DNA of 5,175 nucleotides from an uncultured Prevotella sp. (lineage in GTDB: Bacteria; Bacteroidota; Bacteroidia; Bacteroidales; Bacteroidaceae), in assembly GCA_900551985.1 (NCBI GenBank), contig URYG01000228.1:1-5175 (forward strand), written 5' to 3'. The notes under the pieces are model-generated. The model did no database searches, was not told the origin of the DNA, and saw only the letters and a list, made by a program, of their open reading frames with translations. A program made the translations under genes and the position numbers. The number at the start of each line of letters is the position of its first letter. The first letter of the stretch is position 1. Positions 1 through 5,175 of this stretch are shown here, in pieces.

Positions 1-1
1 G

Positions 2-595
2 GCTTCCAGCCATTTCGTGGCAGCAGATGATACGCTTTCGCAGGCAGATAATAAGTTGTCGCAAGCAGATAATGCCACGCCTTATACCGTGGGCGGACTC
101 TTCCAGACCGATTACTGGAACTATCGCATGTTCAAGACCATCTGCGAGAACAACAAAAAGAAGGTCTCTCCAGGAACCCTGGGCATTCTGACGAATCCGG
201 AACATCCGATATTCAAGGGATTCCCTACGGAGATGCACACCAATTGGCAATGGTTCCCGGTTATCAAGGAATCGCATCCGCTGGTGCTTGACAACTTCGC
301 CAAGGATTATCGCCCGATTGTTCAGGTGATAGATAATATCGAGCGGAACCATAAATTGGGTTTGGTGATGGAATGGAAGGTGGGAGCCGGAAAGCTCCTC
401 GTCTGCATGAGCGATTTGGAGAAGGCTGCCAAATATCCTGAAGGCAAGGCTTTCTATCAGAGTGTAATTGGTTACATGCGCTCTGCCGATTTCAATCCAT
501 CTGCAGAAATAACGGTGGATGAATTGAAGAAGAAACTTGCCGAGAAGCCTCGTCAGGTTTCATTGAAGGAACTGAATAATATCTCGCAGTATTAA
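2..595 (+). CDS. C-terminal part of a glycoside hydrolase family 2-like protein (5' truncated)
   Basis: The frame is open from base 2, so the gene begins outside the window; the GTG at 17 is internal and not a start. About 197 residues remain, ending at TAA 593-595. The stretch GGLFQTDYWNYRMFK, then PGTLGILTNPEHPIFKGFPT, then a GKLLVCMSDLE strand resembles the C-terminal domain of large Bacteroidales GH2-type glycosidases (beta-galactosidase or beta-glucuronidase annotations), which often degrade plant or host polysaccharide in the periplasm. That family match is recalled from motif similarity. The catalytic domains and any signal peptide lie outside, so substrate cannot be told. Near the left edge a short duplicated LSQADN segment sits just before the conserved GGLFQTDYW block. 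The last 28 residues are a polar, lysine-rich tail. The gene converges on the peptidase gene. Another glycosidase family with the same accessory C-terminal domain is possible. Confidence 0.6.
   Translation, partial: ASSHFVAADDTLSQADNKLSQADNATPYTVGGLFQTDYWNYRMFKTICENNKKKVSPGTLGILTNPEHPIFKGFPTEMHTNWQWFPVIKESHPLVLDNFAKDYRPIVQVIDNIERNHKLGLVMEWKVGAGKLLVCMSDLEKAAKYPEGKAFYQSVIGYMRSADFNPSAEITVDELKKKLAEKPRQVSLKELNNISQY
35..73 (+). repeat. In-frame tandem duplication encoding LSQADN-K-LSQADN
   Basis: Two 18-bp copies (35-52 and 56-73) encode LSQADN and are offset by 21 bp, so the frame is kept. They differ only at synonymous sites (CTT/TTG, CAG/CAA). A degenerate third copy, encoding AADD, lies just upstream at 20-31. 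It is probably a short surface-loop expansion in the glycosidase. Confidence 0.75.
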
Positions 596-680
596 TCGGA
601 AACCTGTAAGTTGCGAATCTGTAAGATAAAATAAGTTGAAAATCAGCAAGATAGCAAGAATAGAAAGGCAAAATAAAACA

Positions 681-739
681 AGAGCGGAAAGACAGGAGTT
701 AACAGGTTAACAGTTAACAGCTGATTTTCCGCTCTTTTT
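681..739. terminator. Bidirectional intrinsic terminator between convergent genes
   Basis: AGAGCGGAAA (681-690) pairs perfectly with TTTCCGCTCT (726-735). On the plus strand the stem is followed by a T run (735-739). On the minus strand it is followed by TTGTTTTATTTT, so it can end transcription of both the glycosidase and the peptidase. The loop is long (35 nt) and contains three GTTAAC palindromes. The position between two converging stop codons fits the role. Confidence 0.8.
698..718. repeat. Triple GTTAAC palindrome in the terminator loop
   Basis: GTTAAC occurs at 698-703, 706-711 and 713-718 with 2-nt and 1-nt spacers. Each copy is self-complementary, so the first and third can form a small internal stem inside the terminator loop. 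No function is known to me. Confidence 0.55.
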
Positions 740-760
740 CATATCATCCTGAGACTAATC

Positions 761-776
761 TTTATCCCAGGATAAA
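761..776. repeat. Short perfect inverted repeat in the intergenic gap
   Basis: TTTATCC, a CA spacer, then GGATAAA form a 16-bp dyad with 7-bp arms. It lies between the main terminator and the end of the peptidase gene. A 2-nt loop is too tight for full RNA pairing, so any hairpin would lose its inner pair. It could be an auxiliary 3' UTR structure or chance. Confidence 0.4.
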
Positions 777-779
777 CCA

Positions 780-810
780 TTCTATCATCTCTGTTGATTC
801 AGAGATAGAA
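780..810 (-). terminator. Hairpin directly after the dpp7 stop codon
   Basis: The arms 780-793 and 800-810 pair over 11 bp (TTCTATC + TCTG) with a 3-nt bulge and a 6-nt loop. On the minus strand the hairpin begins 1 nt after the peptidase stop codon. It has no clear U tract after it, so it is more likely a 3'-end protecting or pausing structure than a full terminator; the stronger terminator lies further on at 681-739. Confidence 0.45.
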
Positions 811-811
811 T

Positions 812-2953
812 TTACTTTGCATTAATCTCCTTTAAGAGTCTGTCTGCGTGACCCCACTTATCCATCAGGTAGAGCACGTAGCGAATATCCACACCGATGC
901 AGCGAGCCAGGCGCTTGTCGAAGTTGATGTCAGAGCTGAGGCTGTCCCAGTTGCCATCGAAGGCAAGACCAATCAACTCGCCCTTGCCGTTGAACATAGG
1001 GCTACCAGAGTTACCGCCGGTAATATCGTTGTTGGTGAGGAAGCAGAGCTGCATCTTGCCAGTCTCCTTATCCTGATACTTGCCGAAATCCTTCTCTGAG
1101 AGAAGTTCGTGCATGATAGGCTCAGCGTAGTAGTCGATAACCTTATCGCCCTGCTTCATCTTCTCAACGAGGCTCTCGGCTGTGGTGTAGTAGCCTGAAG
1201 GCTTGCCACCGAGGTCGAAACCGCCTACCTGACCGTAGCTCAATCGCATGGTGAAGTTGGCGTCGCTGTAGTGAGGCATATCTTCCTCCATACGGAGCTT
1301 GGCTGCACAGAGATACTTCTCCTGCTCGGCAATGCTGTCGTTGATGCTGCCCATCTGAGCTGCGAAATCTGCAAATACATCGTTCAGATCCATACCGAAG
1401 CTTACGCCTGGATCCTTCTCATATCCCTTCTTGTTGAAGTAGAGCTTGGCACCCTTCTTCATGATGAGCGACTTCTCCCAGAGATAATCCACATACTTGG
1501 CGTAGTTGCCGCCAAACTCAGCGTCGATGGTCTTGTAGAACTTAGGCAACCATTTTGCATCTACGTGCTCCTTGTAGTTCTTCAAGAGGGTAGCGAGCAC
1601 CTCCTTATCGAGCGCCATATCCCATTCTGCAGAGTTATCTTCAAACTCATGATACTGCTTCTTCTTGTTCTTCTCAGGACCCTTCACCTCCATGTTGGTC
1701 TGGAGCTTGATGGCACGGGTAGAGAACTCGATGTTGCTTCTTCTGGTGAATGATTCTGAGAAGTTTGTCCACGCATACTTCACGTCTGCGCTCTCCTTGT
1801 AGAGCTTGGCGAGCTTATCGAAATCTACCTTGTGGGCGAGGTCGTTGGCAGCCTTGGCTGTATCCTGCCAAGCACGGAGACGAGTCTCGTACTCACGCTT
1901 CAGATTAACGATGCCGATAGAGTCGATACACTTGTTCATACCGATGGCGTTCTTCCAGTAGTTGGCTGAGCTGGCGTACTTGCTGTCGTACTTGATGCGT
2001 ACAGCCTCGTCGGCACGCATGTGCTTCTGCATCACCTCCTGCTTTACGCCGCGAACCTGGGCACGAGGAGCATTCTCTGCATCGCGCATGGTCTGGATTC
2101 CATAGCTTGAAAGATAGCGCTCTGTGCTGCCTGGGTAACCCATGGTCATCGCATAGTCGCCATCCTTGTAACCCTGGAGTGAAACCTGTGCCCAACGCTT
2201 TGGATGATAAGGCACATTGTCCTTGCTGTAGGCAGCAGGACCATTGGTCTTAGGGTCGGCATAGATGCGGAATACAGAGAAGTCGCAGGTCTGGCGAGGC
2301 CACATCCAGTTGTCTGTATCGCCACCAAACTTACCCATAGACTTTGGTACGGTGAAAACCAGACGCAGGTCGGTGAAGTCGCGGTAGGTAGTAGCGTACC
2401 ACTTGTTGCCCTCGTAGAAAGGCTGAACGGTGATATGGAGGGTAGAATCGTTCTTCTTAGCCTCTTGGGTCATCTCATTCTCCAGAGAATCGATGAGCTC
2501 GTCGCGCTTCTTGTTGTCGAGTTTCTCGTATCCGAGGCTCATCACCTTATCGGTTACATCCTTCTGTTCAACCATAAAGCTAACGAACATATTCTCGTTA
2601 GGCAATTCCTCTGCGTAAGATTTTGCAAAGAAACCATTGAGCATATAGTCGTGCTCCACGGTAGAGTGGCTTCTGATAGCCTCGAAACCGCAATGGTGGT
2701 TGGTAAATACCAATCCGTCTGGAGAAACGACTACGCCCGAGCAATAGCCCGAGAAGTTTACCACAGCATTCTTCAAGGCGTTCTCGCCATTGTAGAGCTG
2801 GTCGTAAGTCATACTGAAGCCTTCGCGCTGCATCATCTCATACACAGCGTTAGGCAAGTTGTAAATCGTCCACATTCCCTCGTCAGCGTGAGCGGTATTG
2901 ATTCCGCAGAACGCCATGATAGAGGCGATAAGGACCGTTGCTTTTTTCTTCAT
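812..2953 (-). CDS. dpp7: Dipeptidyl peptidase 7 (family S46 serine peptidase), periplasmic
   Basis: S46 peptidases remove dipeptides from the N-terminus of peptides in the periplasm. The 713-aa length is normal for the family. A signal peptide (MKKK, hydrophobic core, AHA before D24) supports export. The chymotrypsin-like triad is visible: H87 in TNHHCG, D224 in CDFSVFRIY, S649 in GGNSGSP. C71 and C88 probably form the conserved disulfide beside the catalytic His. N215-W216 in TDNWMWPR and N331 fit the sites that hold the free N-terminus in family structures. An alpha-helical insertion fills roughly 290-560. Eighteen residues after the Ser lies G667 (FDGNW), where DPP11 has Arg; Gly indicates DPP7-type preference for hydrophobic P1 residues rather than Asp/Glu. 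ATG 2951-2953 is chosen because it gives the signal peptide; the leader is A-rich without a Shine-Dalgarno. It lies 34 bp after fic, with no obvious promoter of its own. Confidence 0.95.
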   Translation of the reverse strand: MKKKATVLIASIMAFCGINTAHADEGMWTIYNLPNAVYEMMQREGFSMTYDQLYNGENALKNAVVNFSGYCSGVVVSPDGLVFTNHHCGFEAIRSHSTVEHDYMLNGFFAKSYAEELPNENMFVSFMVEQKDVTDKVMSLGYEKLDNKKRDELIDSLENEMTQEAKKNDSTLHITVQPFYEGNKWYATTYRDFTDLRLVFTVPKSMGKFGGDTDNWMWPRQTCDFSVFRIYADPKTNGPAAYSKDNVPYHPKRWAQVSLQGYKDGDYAMTMGYPGSTERYLSSYGIQTMRDAENAPRAQVRGVKQEVMQKHMRADEAVRIKYDSKYASSANYWKNAIGMNKCIDSIGIVNLKREYETRLRAWQDTAKAANDLAHKVDFDKLAKLYKESADVKYAWTNFSESFTRRSNIEFSTRAIKLQTNMEVKGPEKNKKKQYHEFEDNSAEWDMALDKEVLATLLKNYKEHVDAKWLPKFYKTIDAEFGGNYAKYVDYLWEKSLIMKKGAKLYFNKKGYEKDPGVSFGMDLNDVFADFAAQMGSINDSIAEQEKYLCAAKLRMEEDMPHYSDANFTMRLSYGQVGGFDLGGKPSGYYTTAESLVEKMKQGDKVIDYYAEPIMHELLSEKDFGKYQDKETGKMQLCFLTNNDITGGNSGSPMFNGKGELIGLAFDGNWDSLSSDINFDKRLARCIGVDIRYVLYLMDKWGHADRLLKEINAK

Positions 2954-2987
2954 TACTTGTTTTTGTTTTCTATTTTTATTTATGATG

Positions 2988-4196
2988 TTATTTATTCTTT
3001 TTCTCGTACCATTCTTTCCAAGTCTTTGCCAGCTCTGTCATCCGATATTGCTGGCGTGGATGTCTTGGGGTGTTTGGGTATTTCATCTCCAAGGCTCCTT
3101 CGGCTAGGGCTGGAGTAATGTACTCTTTTCTGAATCTTGTCCTGTTCTTTAATCCAAATAGGTTCATTATATCACCGATGGATAGATAATCTTTGTTTAT
3201 GCGAATAATGAGTTCTTCTACTTGGGACGAACTTGGGACGAACTTGGGACAAGCTTGGGACGAGCTTGGGACATTTTCTTCTCCTTCTTTATTTATGAAG
3301 TTGTTTTTCTGTCCACTTCCTGTTTGGAAATTTAAGTTCGGCTGCTCTTTCCAATCGTCAGTCGGCCGGATATGCAAGTATCTGTTTTTGAGAACCCAAC
3401 CATCTTTTAGAAGTAAGTTTCTGAAGAAACGAACCAGGTAGATAGGAGAGTAATCTATGCCTTTCTGAATATTGCGATAGTTGGCACGAACCAGGGCATT
3501 GCGGAAATACCAGGAATGCTTGGCAAACATTTCGTTGTTCACTTCATATCCTAACGAACGGAGATATTGGATGGTGAAAATCGCCGTGGTTCGAGTGTTG
3601 CCCTCTCTGAAAGCGTGGATTTGCCAGATGCCTGAAATGAATTTGGCAATATGCTCAATCTTCTCATCATCCGTCAGACCTTTATATGAGAAGTTCTTCT
3701 CCTGCTCAATATCCCAATCCAAGGCTCTTCGCAAGTCTTCCCAGTTCAGGTAGTTTACGGAATTTCCTTCGAGCACCCATTCTTTCTTGGAAATATCATA
3801 CTGGCGGATTTCTCCAGCGTGCTTGAATACTCCCTCGAATATTCTTCGATGCAGGGAGACATATCCGTTGGTATTGAAGGCAAAGGTCTTGCTGGCAAGA
3901 ATCTTCGCGATATTGGCAGAAACCTTATCTGCCTCTTCCTCGTCTTCATCCTTAGGTGTGCGGACCGTCTTGCTCTGATAGTAGGAGTCAATCAGTTTTC
4001 TGGTTTCATCCAGAGAGATCTCTCCTTCGATATTTCGCTTAGCCACATCTATGAGATACGCCGATGGTTGCAGCCCATCTACAGCCTGCAATCCGATAGC
4101 CGTCTTCCAGTTCTCGGCACTTTCCTTCTGCGAAGGTTCTCCTTGTCGGAGATACTCATCGAAGGATGCGAACTCGTTGATATTATCTTTATTCAT
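2988..4196 (-). CDS. fic: Fic family protein with VbhA-like N-terminus and C-terminal winged-helix-like domain
   Basis: Fic enzymes transfer AMP or related groups from nucleotides to protein hydroxyls. In order, this 402-aa protein has: a VbhA-antitoxin-like helical segment (about 22-75: GLQAVDGLQPS, then IEGEISLDETRKLIDSYY); an acidic linker (80-90); the Fic fold with the target-binding flap around 119-145 (HAGEIRQYDISKKEW); the active-site loop HAFREGNTRTTA (194-205) with H194, E198, N200 and R202; a polar linker with a VPSSSQ repeat (299-316); and a winged-helix-like C-terminus (about 321-392). Two residues are unusual: A205 replaces the second Arg of HxFxxGNxRxxR, and D40 sits where the inhibitory Glu is expected. 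No signal peptide, so cytosolic. ATG 4194-4196 starts 18 bp after the small ORF. The symbol is a family label, not orthology to E. coli fic; the substrate is unknown. Confidence 0.93.
   Translation of the reverse strand: MNKDNINEFASFDEYLRQGEPSQKESAENWKTAIGLQAVDGLQPSAYLIDVAKRNIEGEISLDETRKLIDSYYQSKTVRTPKDEDEEEADKVSANIAKILASKTFAFNTNGYVSLHRRIFEGVFKHAGEIRQYDISKKEWVLEGNSVNYLNWEDLRRALDWDIEQEKNFSYKGLTDDEKIEHIAKFISGIWQIHAFREGNTRTTAIFTIQYLRSLGYEVNNEMFAKHSWYFRNALVRANYRNIQKGIDYSPIYLVRFFRNLLLKDGWVLKNRYLHIRPTDDWKEQPNLNFQTGSGQKNNFINKEGEENVPSSSQACPKFVPSSSQVEELIIRINKDYLSIGDIMNLFGLKNRTRFRKEYITPALAEGALEMKYPNTPRHPRQQYRMTELAKTWKEWYEKKNK
3221..3272 (-). repeat. 11-bp tandem repeat inside the fic coding frame
   Basis: Four full 11-bp units starting CTTGGGAC (3221, 3232, 3243, 3254; plus-strand reading) and a fifth 8-bp partial (3265-3272). 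Units 1 and 2 are identical; units 3 and 4 differ only in the last three bases. Because 11 is not a multiple of 3, each unit is read in a different frame, giving VPSSSQACPKF then VPSSSQ. No frame through the repeat contains a stop, so copy number sets the downstream frame. Confidence 0.92.
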
Positions 4197-4214
4197 AGAT
4201 GTAATGCTTGATAT

Positions 4215-4364
4215 TTAACTTTGCAATTTGGACTCCCTTGCAAGCCGTTGTTCCCGCAAGCGCTTGAATTGAGCTAAGCACTCCTCCAGCGAAAGCGGAT
4301 GCTCTCGCCAATAAGCCATGCTCTTTTGCATCTGGGCATTGACTTTCTTGTGATAATCGTTCAA
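4215..4364 (-). CDS. Small basic helical protein upstream of fic (49 aa, TTG start)
   Basis: I do not recognise this protein. The frame runs from TTG (4362-4364) to TAA (4215-4217) and reads as a plausible charged helical polypeptide: NDYHKKVNAQMQKSMAYW, then REHPLSLEEC, then LAQFKRLREQRLARESK. It has about 10 Lys/Arg against 6 Asp/Glu. An in-frame TAA directly precedes the TTG, and GGAG (4371-4374) lies 6 nt upstream, which favours TTG; the alternative is ATG at 4329-4331, giving 38 aa. The gene ends 18 bp before the fic start, so the two are probably co-transcribed and perhaps translationally coupled. An overlapping 63-aa frame from the ATG at 4378-4380 is less protein-like and would overlap fic. 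No [S/T]xxxE[G/N] inhibitory motif is seen, so it is not an obvious VbhA-type antitoxin. A role as a Fic partner is only a guess from position. Confidence 0.6.
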   Translation of the reverse strand: MNDYHKKVNAQMQKSMAYWREHPLSLEECLAQFKRLREQRLARESKLQS

Positions 4365-4370
4365 TTATAT

Positions 4371-4374
4371 CTCC
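4371..4374 (-). promoter_or_regulatory. Shine-Dalgarno GGAG deciding the TTG start
   Basis: GGAG on the minus strand, 6 nt before the TTG at 4362-4364. It stands out because the neighbouring genes fic and dpp7 have no purine-rich ribosome site, and it supports the TTG start over the ATG further in. Confidence 0.5.
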
Positions 4375-4412
4375 ATCCATTTATGTATTATATTGTTAGA
4401 ATATTACGTTTG

Positions 4413-4444
4413 CAAAGTTACGACTATTTCCCGAAACTTCCAAG
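4413..4444 (-). promoter_or_regulatory. Bacteroidota-type promoter for small ORF-fic(-dpp7)
   Basis: On the minus strand TAACTTTG (4413-4420) is an exact match to the Bacteroidota -7 consensus TAnnTTTG. A CTTG (4441-4444) lies 20 nt upstream, fitting the TTG-type -33 element. The -33 lies within the last codons of the upstream helical-repeat gene and the -7 lies just after its stop, 48 nt before the TTG start. Transcription would begin a few bases after 4413. Confidence 0.65.
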
Positions 4445-4963
4445 GCTTCGCTTGATTTTCTTCATAATTTGCCTTTTTGCCGATAACATTCCTGGGGATA
4501 GAACCTCTTGCTCCAGCATATCCAATGCCATTCTTAACTCTTCGAGGAGTTCGGGATAGTACTTCATCTGCTCGTAGGCGAGCTTCATACAGTAGCAGCG
4601 GATGACGTAGGGCTGGGAACAGGCTGTAATCTTGGTGATGCAGAAATCGATGAAATCGGAACGGAGTGATTCTTCTTCGAAAGGTTGATGGAGAAGGAGA
4701 TGGAGCATCAGGCGGCGCTTGGTCTCATTCTTCTCTACGAGAACCCTATCTATCAGGTCATCATGTTTCTGAAAGAGCCACGGGTTGTTGGCTTCATCGA
4801 AATGGGTTAAGGCCCAAAGCGCATTGAACGCCACACGGTCGTTTTCATCGAAGGTGAGCTGATAAAGTTCTTCCTTCCGGTGGTCGTTCTCCTTGCCTTG
4901 TGTCATGATACATATCTTATTGATATCGTTCATACTGATCTTGTCCTGTAGTATCTTTCTCAT
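4424..4963 (-). CDS. Hypothetical HEAT/armadillo-like helical repeat protein
   Basis: A 179-aa protein with no signal peptide or membrane segment. It appears all-helical: paired amphipathic helices near 31-57 (DENDRVAFNALWALTHFD), 61-84 (LIDRVLVEK, then RRLMLHLLLHQPF), 93-105, 110-128 (YVIRCYCMKLAYEQM), 133-147 and 152-171. The recurring pattern of hydrophobic helix pairs with an Arg in the second turn resembles HEAT or armadillo repeats, which usually bind other proteins. Function is unknown. The start is uncertain: ATG 4961-4963 has no Shine-Dalgarno, while the internal ATG at codon 11 (4931-4933) has AGGA about 10 nt upstream. The palindrome array begins 32 bp upstream. The promoter of the fic group overlaps its 3' end, so it need not belong to the same operon. 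Confidence 0.75.
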   Translation of the reverse strand: MRKILQDKISMNDINKICIMTQGKENDHRKEELYQLTFDENDRVAFNALWALTHFDEANNPWLFQKHDDLIDRVLVEKNETKRRLMLHLLLHQPFEEESLRSDFIDFCITKITACSQPYVIRCYCMKLAYEQMKYYPELLEELRMALDMLEQEVLSPGMLSAKRQIMKKIKRSLGSFGK

Positions 4964-4994
4964 GCTGTTTTTGATGTATAAAATGAAAGAAAAA

Positions 4995-5134
4995 GTCTAG
5001 TTGTACAACCAATAGGTCTATAGTTGTACAACTGAAGATTTATAGTTGTACGACTATAGGGTGTCTGGTCGTACGACTATAGGGTATATAGTCGTACAAC
5101 TAAAGGGTGTATGGTTGTACGATTAAAGGGTGTT
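4995..5134. repeat. Six-copy array of palindromes centred on YGTACR, period 22-23 bp
   Basis: Cores GTAC lie at 5003, 5026, 5048, 5071, 5094 and 5117, that is at steps of 23, 22, 23, 23 and 23. Each core is inside a dyad of the form TATAGTYGTACRACTATA. The last four copies are followed by AGGGT or AAGGGTGT. The copies differ mainly by C/T or A/G changes. No open frame of note crosses it. It sits between the helical-repeat gene and whatever lies beyond the right edge, so it may be an operator array or an intergenic repeat element. Confidence 0.85.
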
Positions 5135-5151
5135 GCCACTAGGCTCGGCAG

Positions 5152-5175
5152 GTCTGCTGACTGCAGTGAGCAGAC
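5152..5175. repeat. Near-perfect 24-bp palindrome at the window edge
   Basis: GTCTGCT (5152-5158) pairs with AGCAGAC (5169-5175), and the centre ACTGCAGT (5160-5167) is itself a palindrome. Only the G/G pair 5159/5168 breaks the symmetry. The window ends exactly at the outer arm, so the dyad may extend further. It could be a terminator stem for a gene outside, or a binding site. Confidence 0.6.

Noticed and set aside
1271..1753. 160-aa plus-strand open frame, leucine-rich, membrane-like
   Set aside because: It is antisense to dpp7; the Leu/Ile/Val richness comes from reading the reverse of charged codons such as GAG and AAG.
2204..3118. 304-aa open frame on the plus strand
   Set aside because: It runs antisense to dpp7 and the end of fic, both of which have clear family motifs. 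Its composition is that of a mirrored frame and no domain is recognisable.
3819..4211. 130-aa plus-strand open frame
   Set aside because: It is the antisense of the fic N-terminal half, with no recognisable domain.
4216..4223. TAACTTTG -7 box on the plus strand
   Set aside because: It matches the consensus but has no gene downstream in that direction and no clear -33 partner. It is most likely chance, although an antisense RNA to the small ORF cannot be excluded.
4189..4380. 63-aa minus-strand frame from ATG 4380 overlapping the fic start
   Set aside because: The overlapping 49-aa frame has a Shine-Dalgarno, a more protein-like charged helical sequence and cleaner spacing to fic. The 63-aa frame looks like its shifted reading.
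4995..5134. CRISPR array
   Set aside because: The period is only 22-23 bp and the palindromic repeats nearly abut, so there are no unique spacers of about 30 bp. No cas genes are visible.

Overview
The window looks like a chromosomal segment from a Bacteroidales bacterium, most likely Prevotella/Segatella-like. This is inferred from four things: an S46 periplasmic dipeptidyl peptidase, a Bacteroidales-style Fic protein with an N-terminal VbhA-like segment, a Bacteroidota -7 promoter box (TAnnTTTG), and A-rich, mostly Shine-Dalgarno-free leaders. Genus is not proven by the sequence.

Layout. Positions 2-595 (+) hold the C-terminal end of a large glycosidase, probably glycoside hydrolase family 2-like, cut by the window start. 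It converges on the minus-strand genes across a 216-bp gap (596-811) that carries a bidirectional hairpin terminator and two further dyads. Everything after that is on the minus strand. In transcription order these genes are a 179-aa helical-repeat-like protein of unknown function (4424-4963), a 49-aa small protein starting at TTG (4215-4364, overlooked by a 60-aa cutoff), a 402-aa Fic protein (2988-4196) and a complete 713-aa dipeptidyl peptidase 7 (812-2953). A good Bacteroidota promoter at 4413-4444 precedes the small gene. The small gene and fic are 18 bp apart and fic and dpp7 are 34 bp apart, so small ORF, fic and dpp7 may share one transcript.

Points of interest. The fic gene has an 11-bp tandem repeat (about 4.7 copies) inside its coding frame. 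Since 11 is not a multiple of three, gain or loss of one unit would cut off the C-terminal winged-helix-like domain soon afterwards, which is the layout of a phase-variable gene. Its Fic motif lacks the second arginine, and the N-terminal VbhA-like motif has Asp where the inhibitory Glu is expected, so both sides of the usual auto-inhibition contact differ. Upstream of the helical-repeat gene, six palindromes centred on YGTACR recur every 22-23 bp (4995-5134), followed by a near-perfect 24-bp palindrome at the window edge.

The peptidase probably acts in the periplasm on peptides with a hydrophobic penultimate residue. No functional link between it and Fic can be shown from the sequence, and they may only share transcription.
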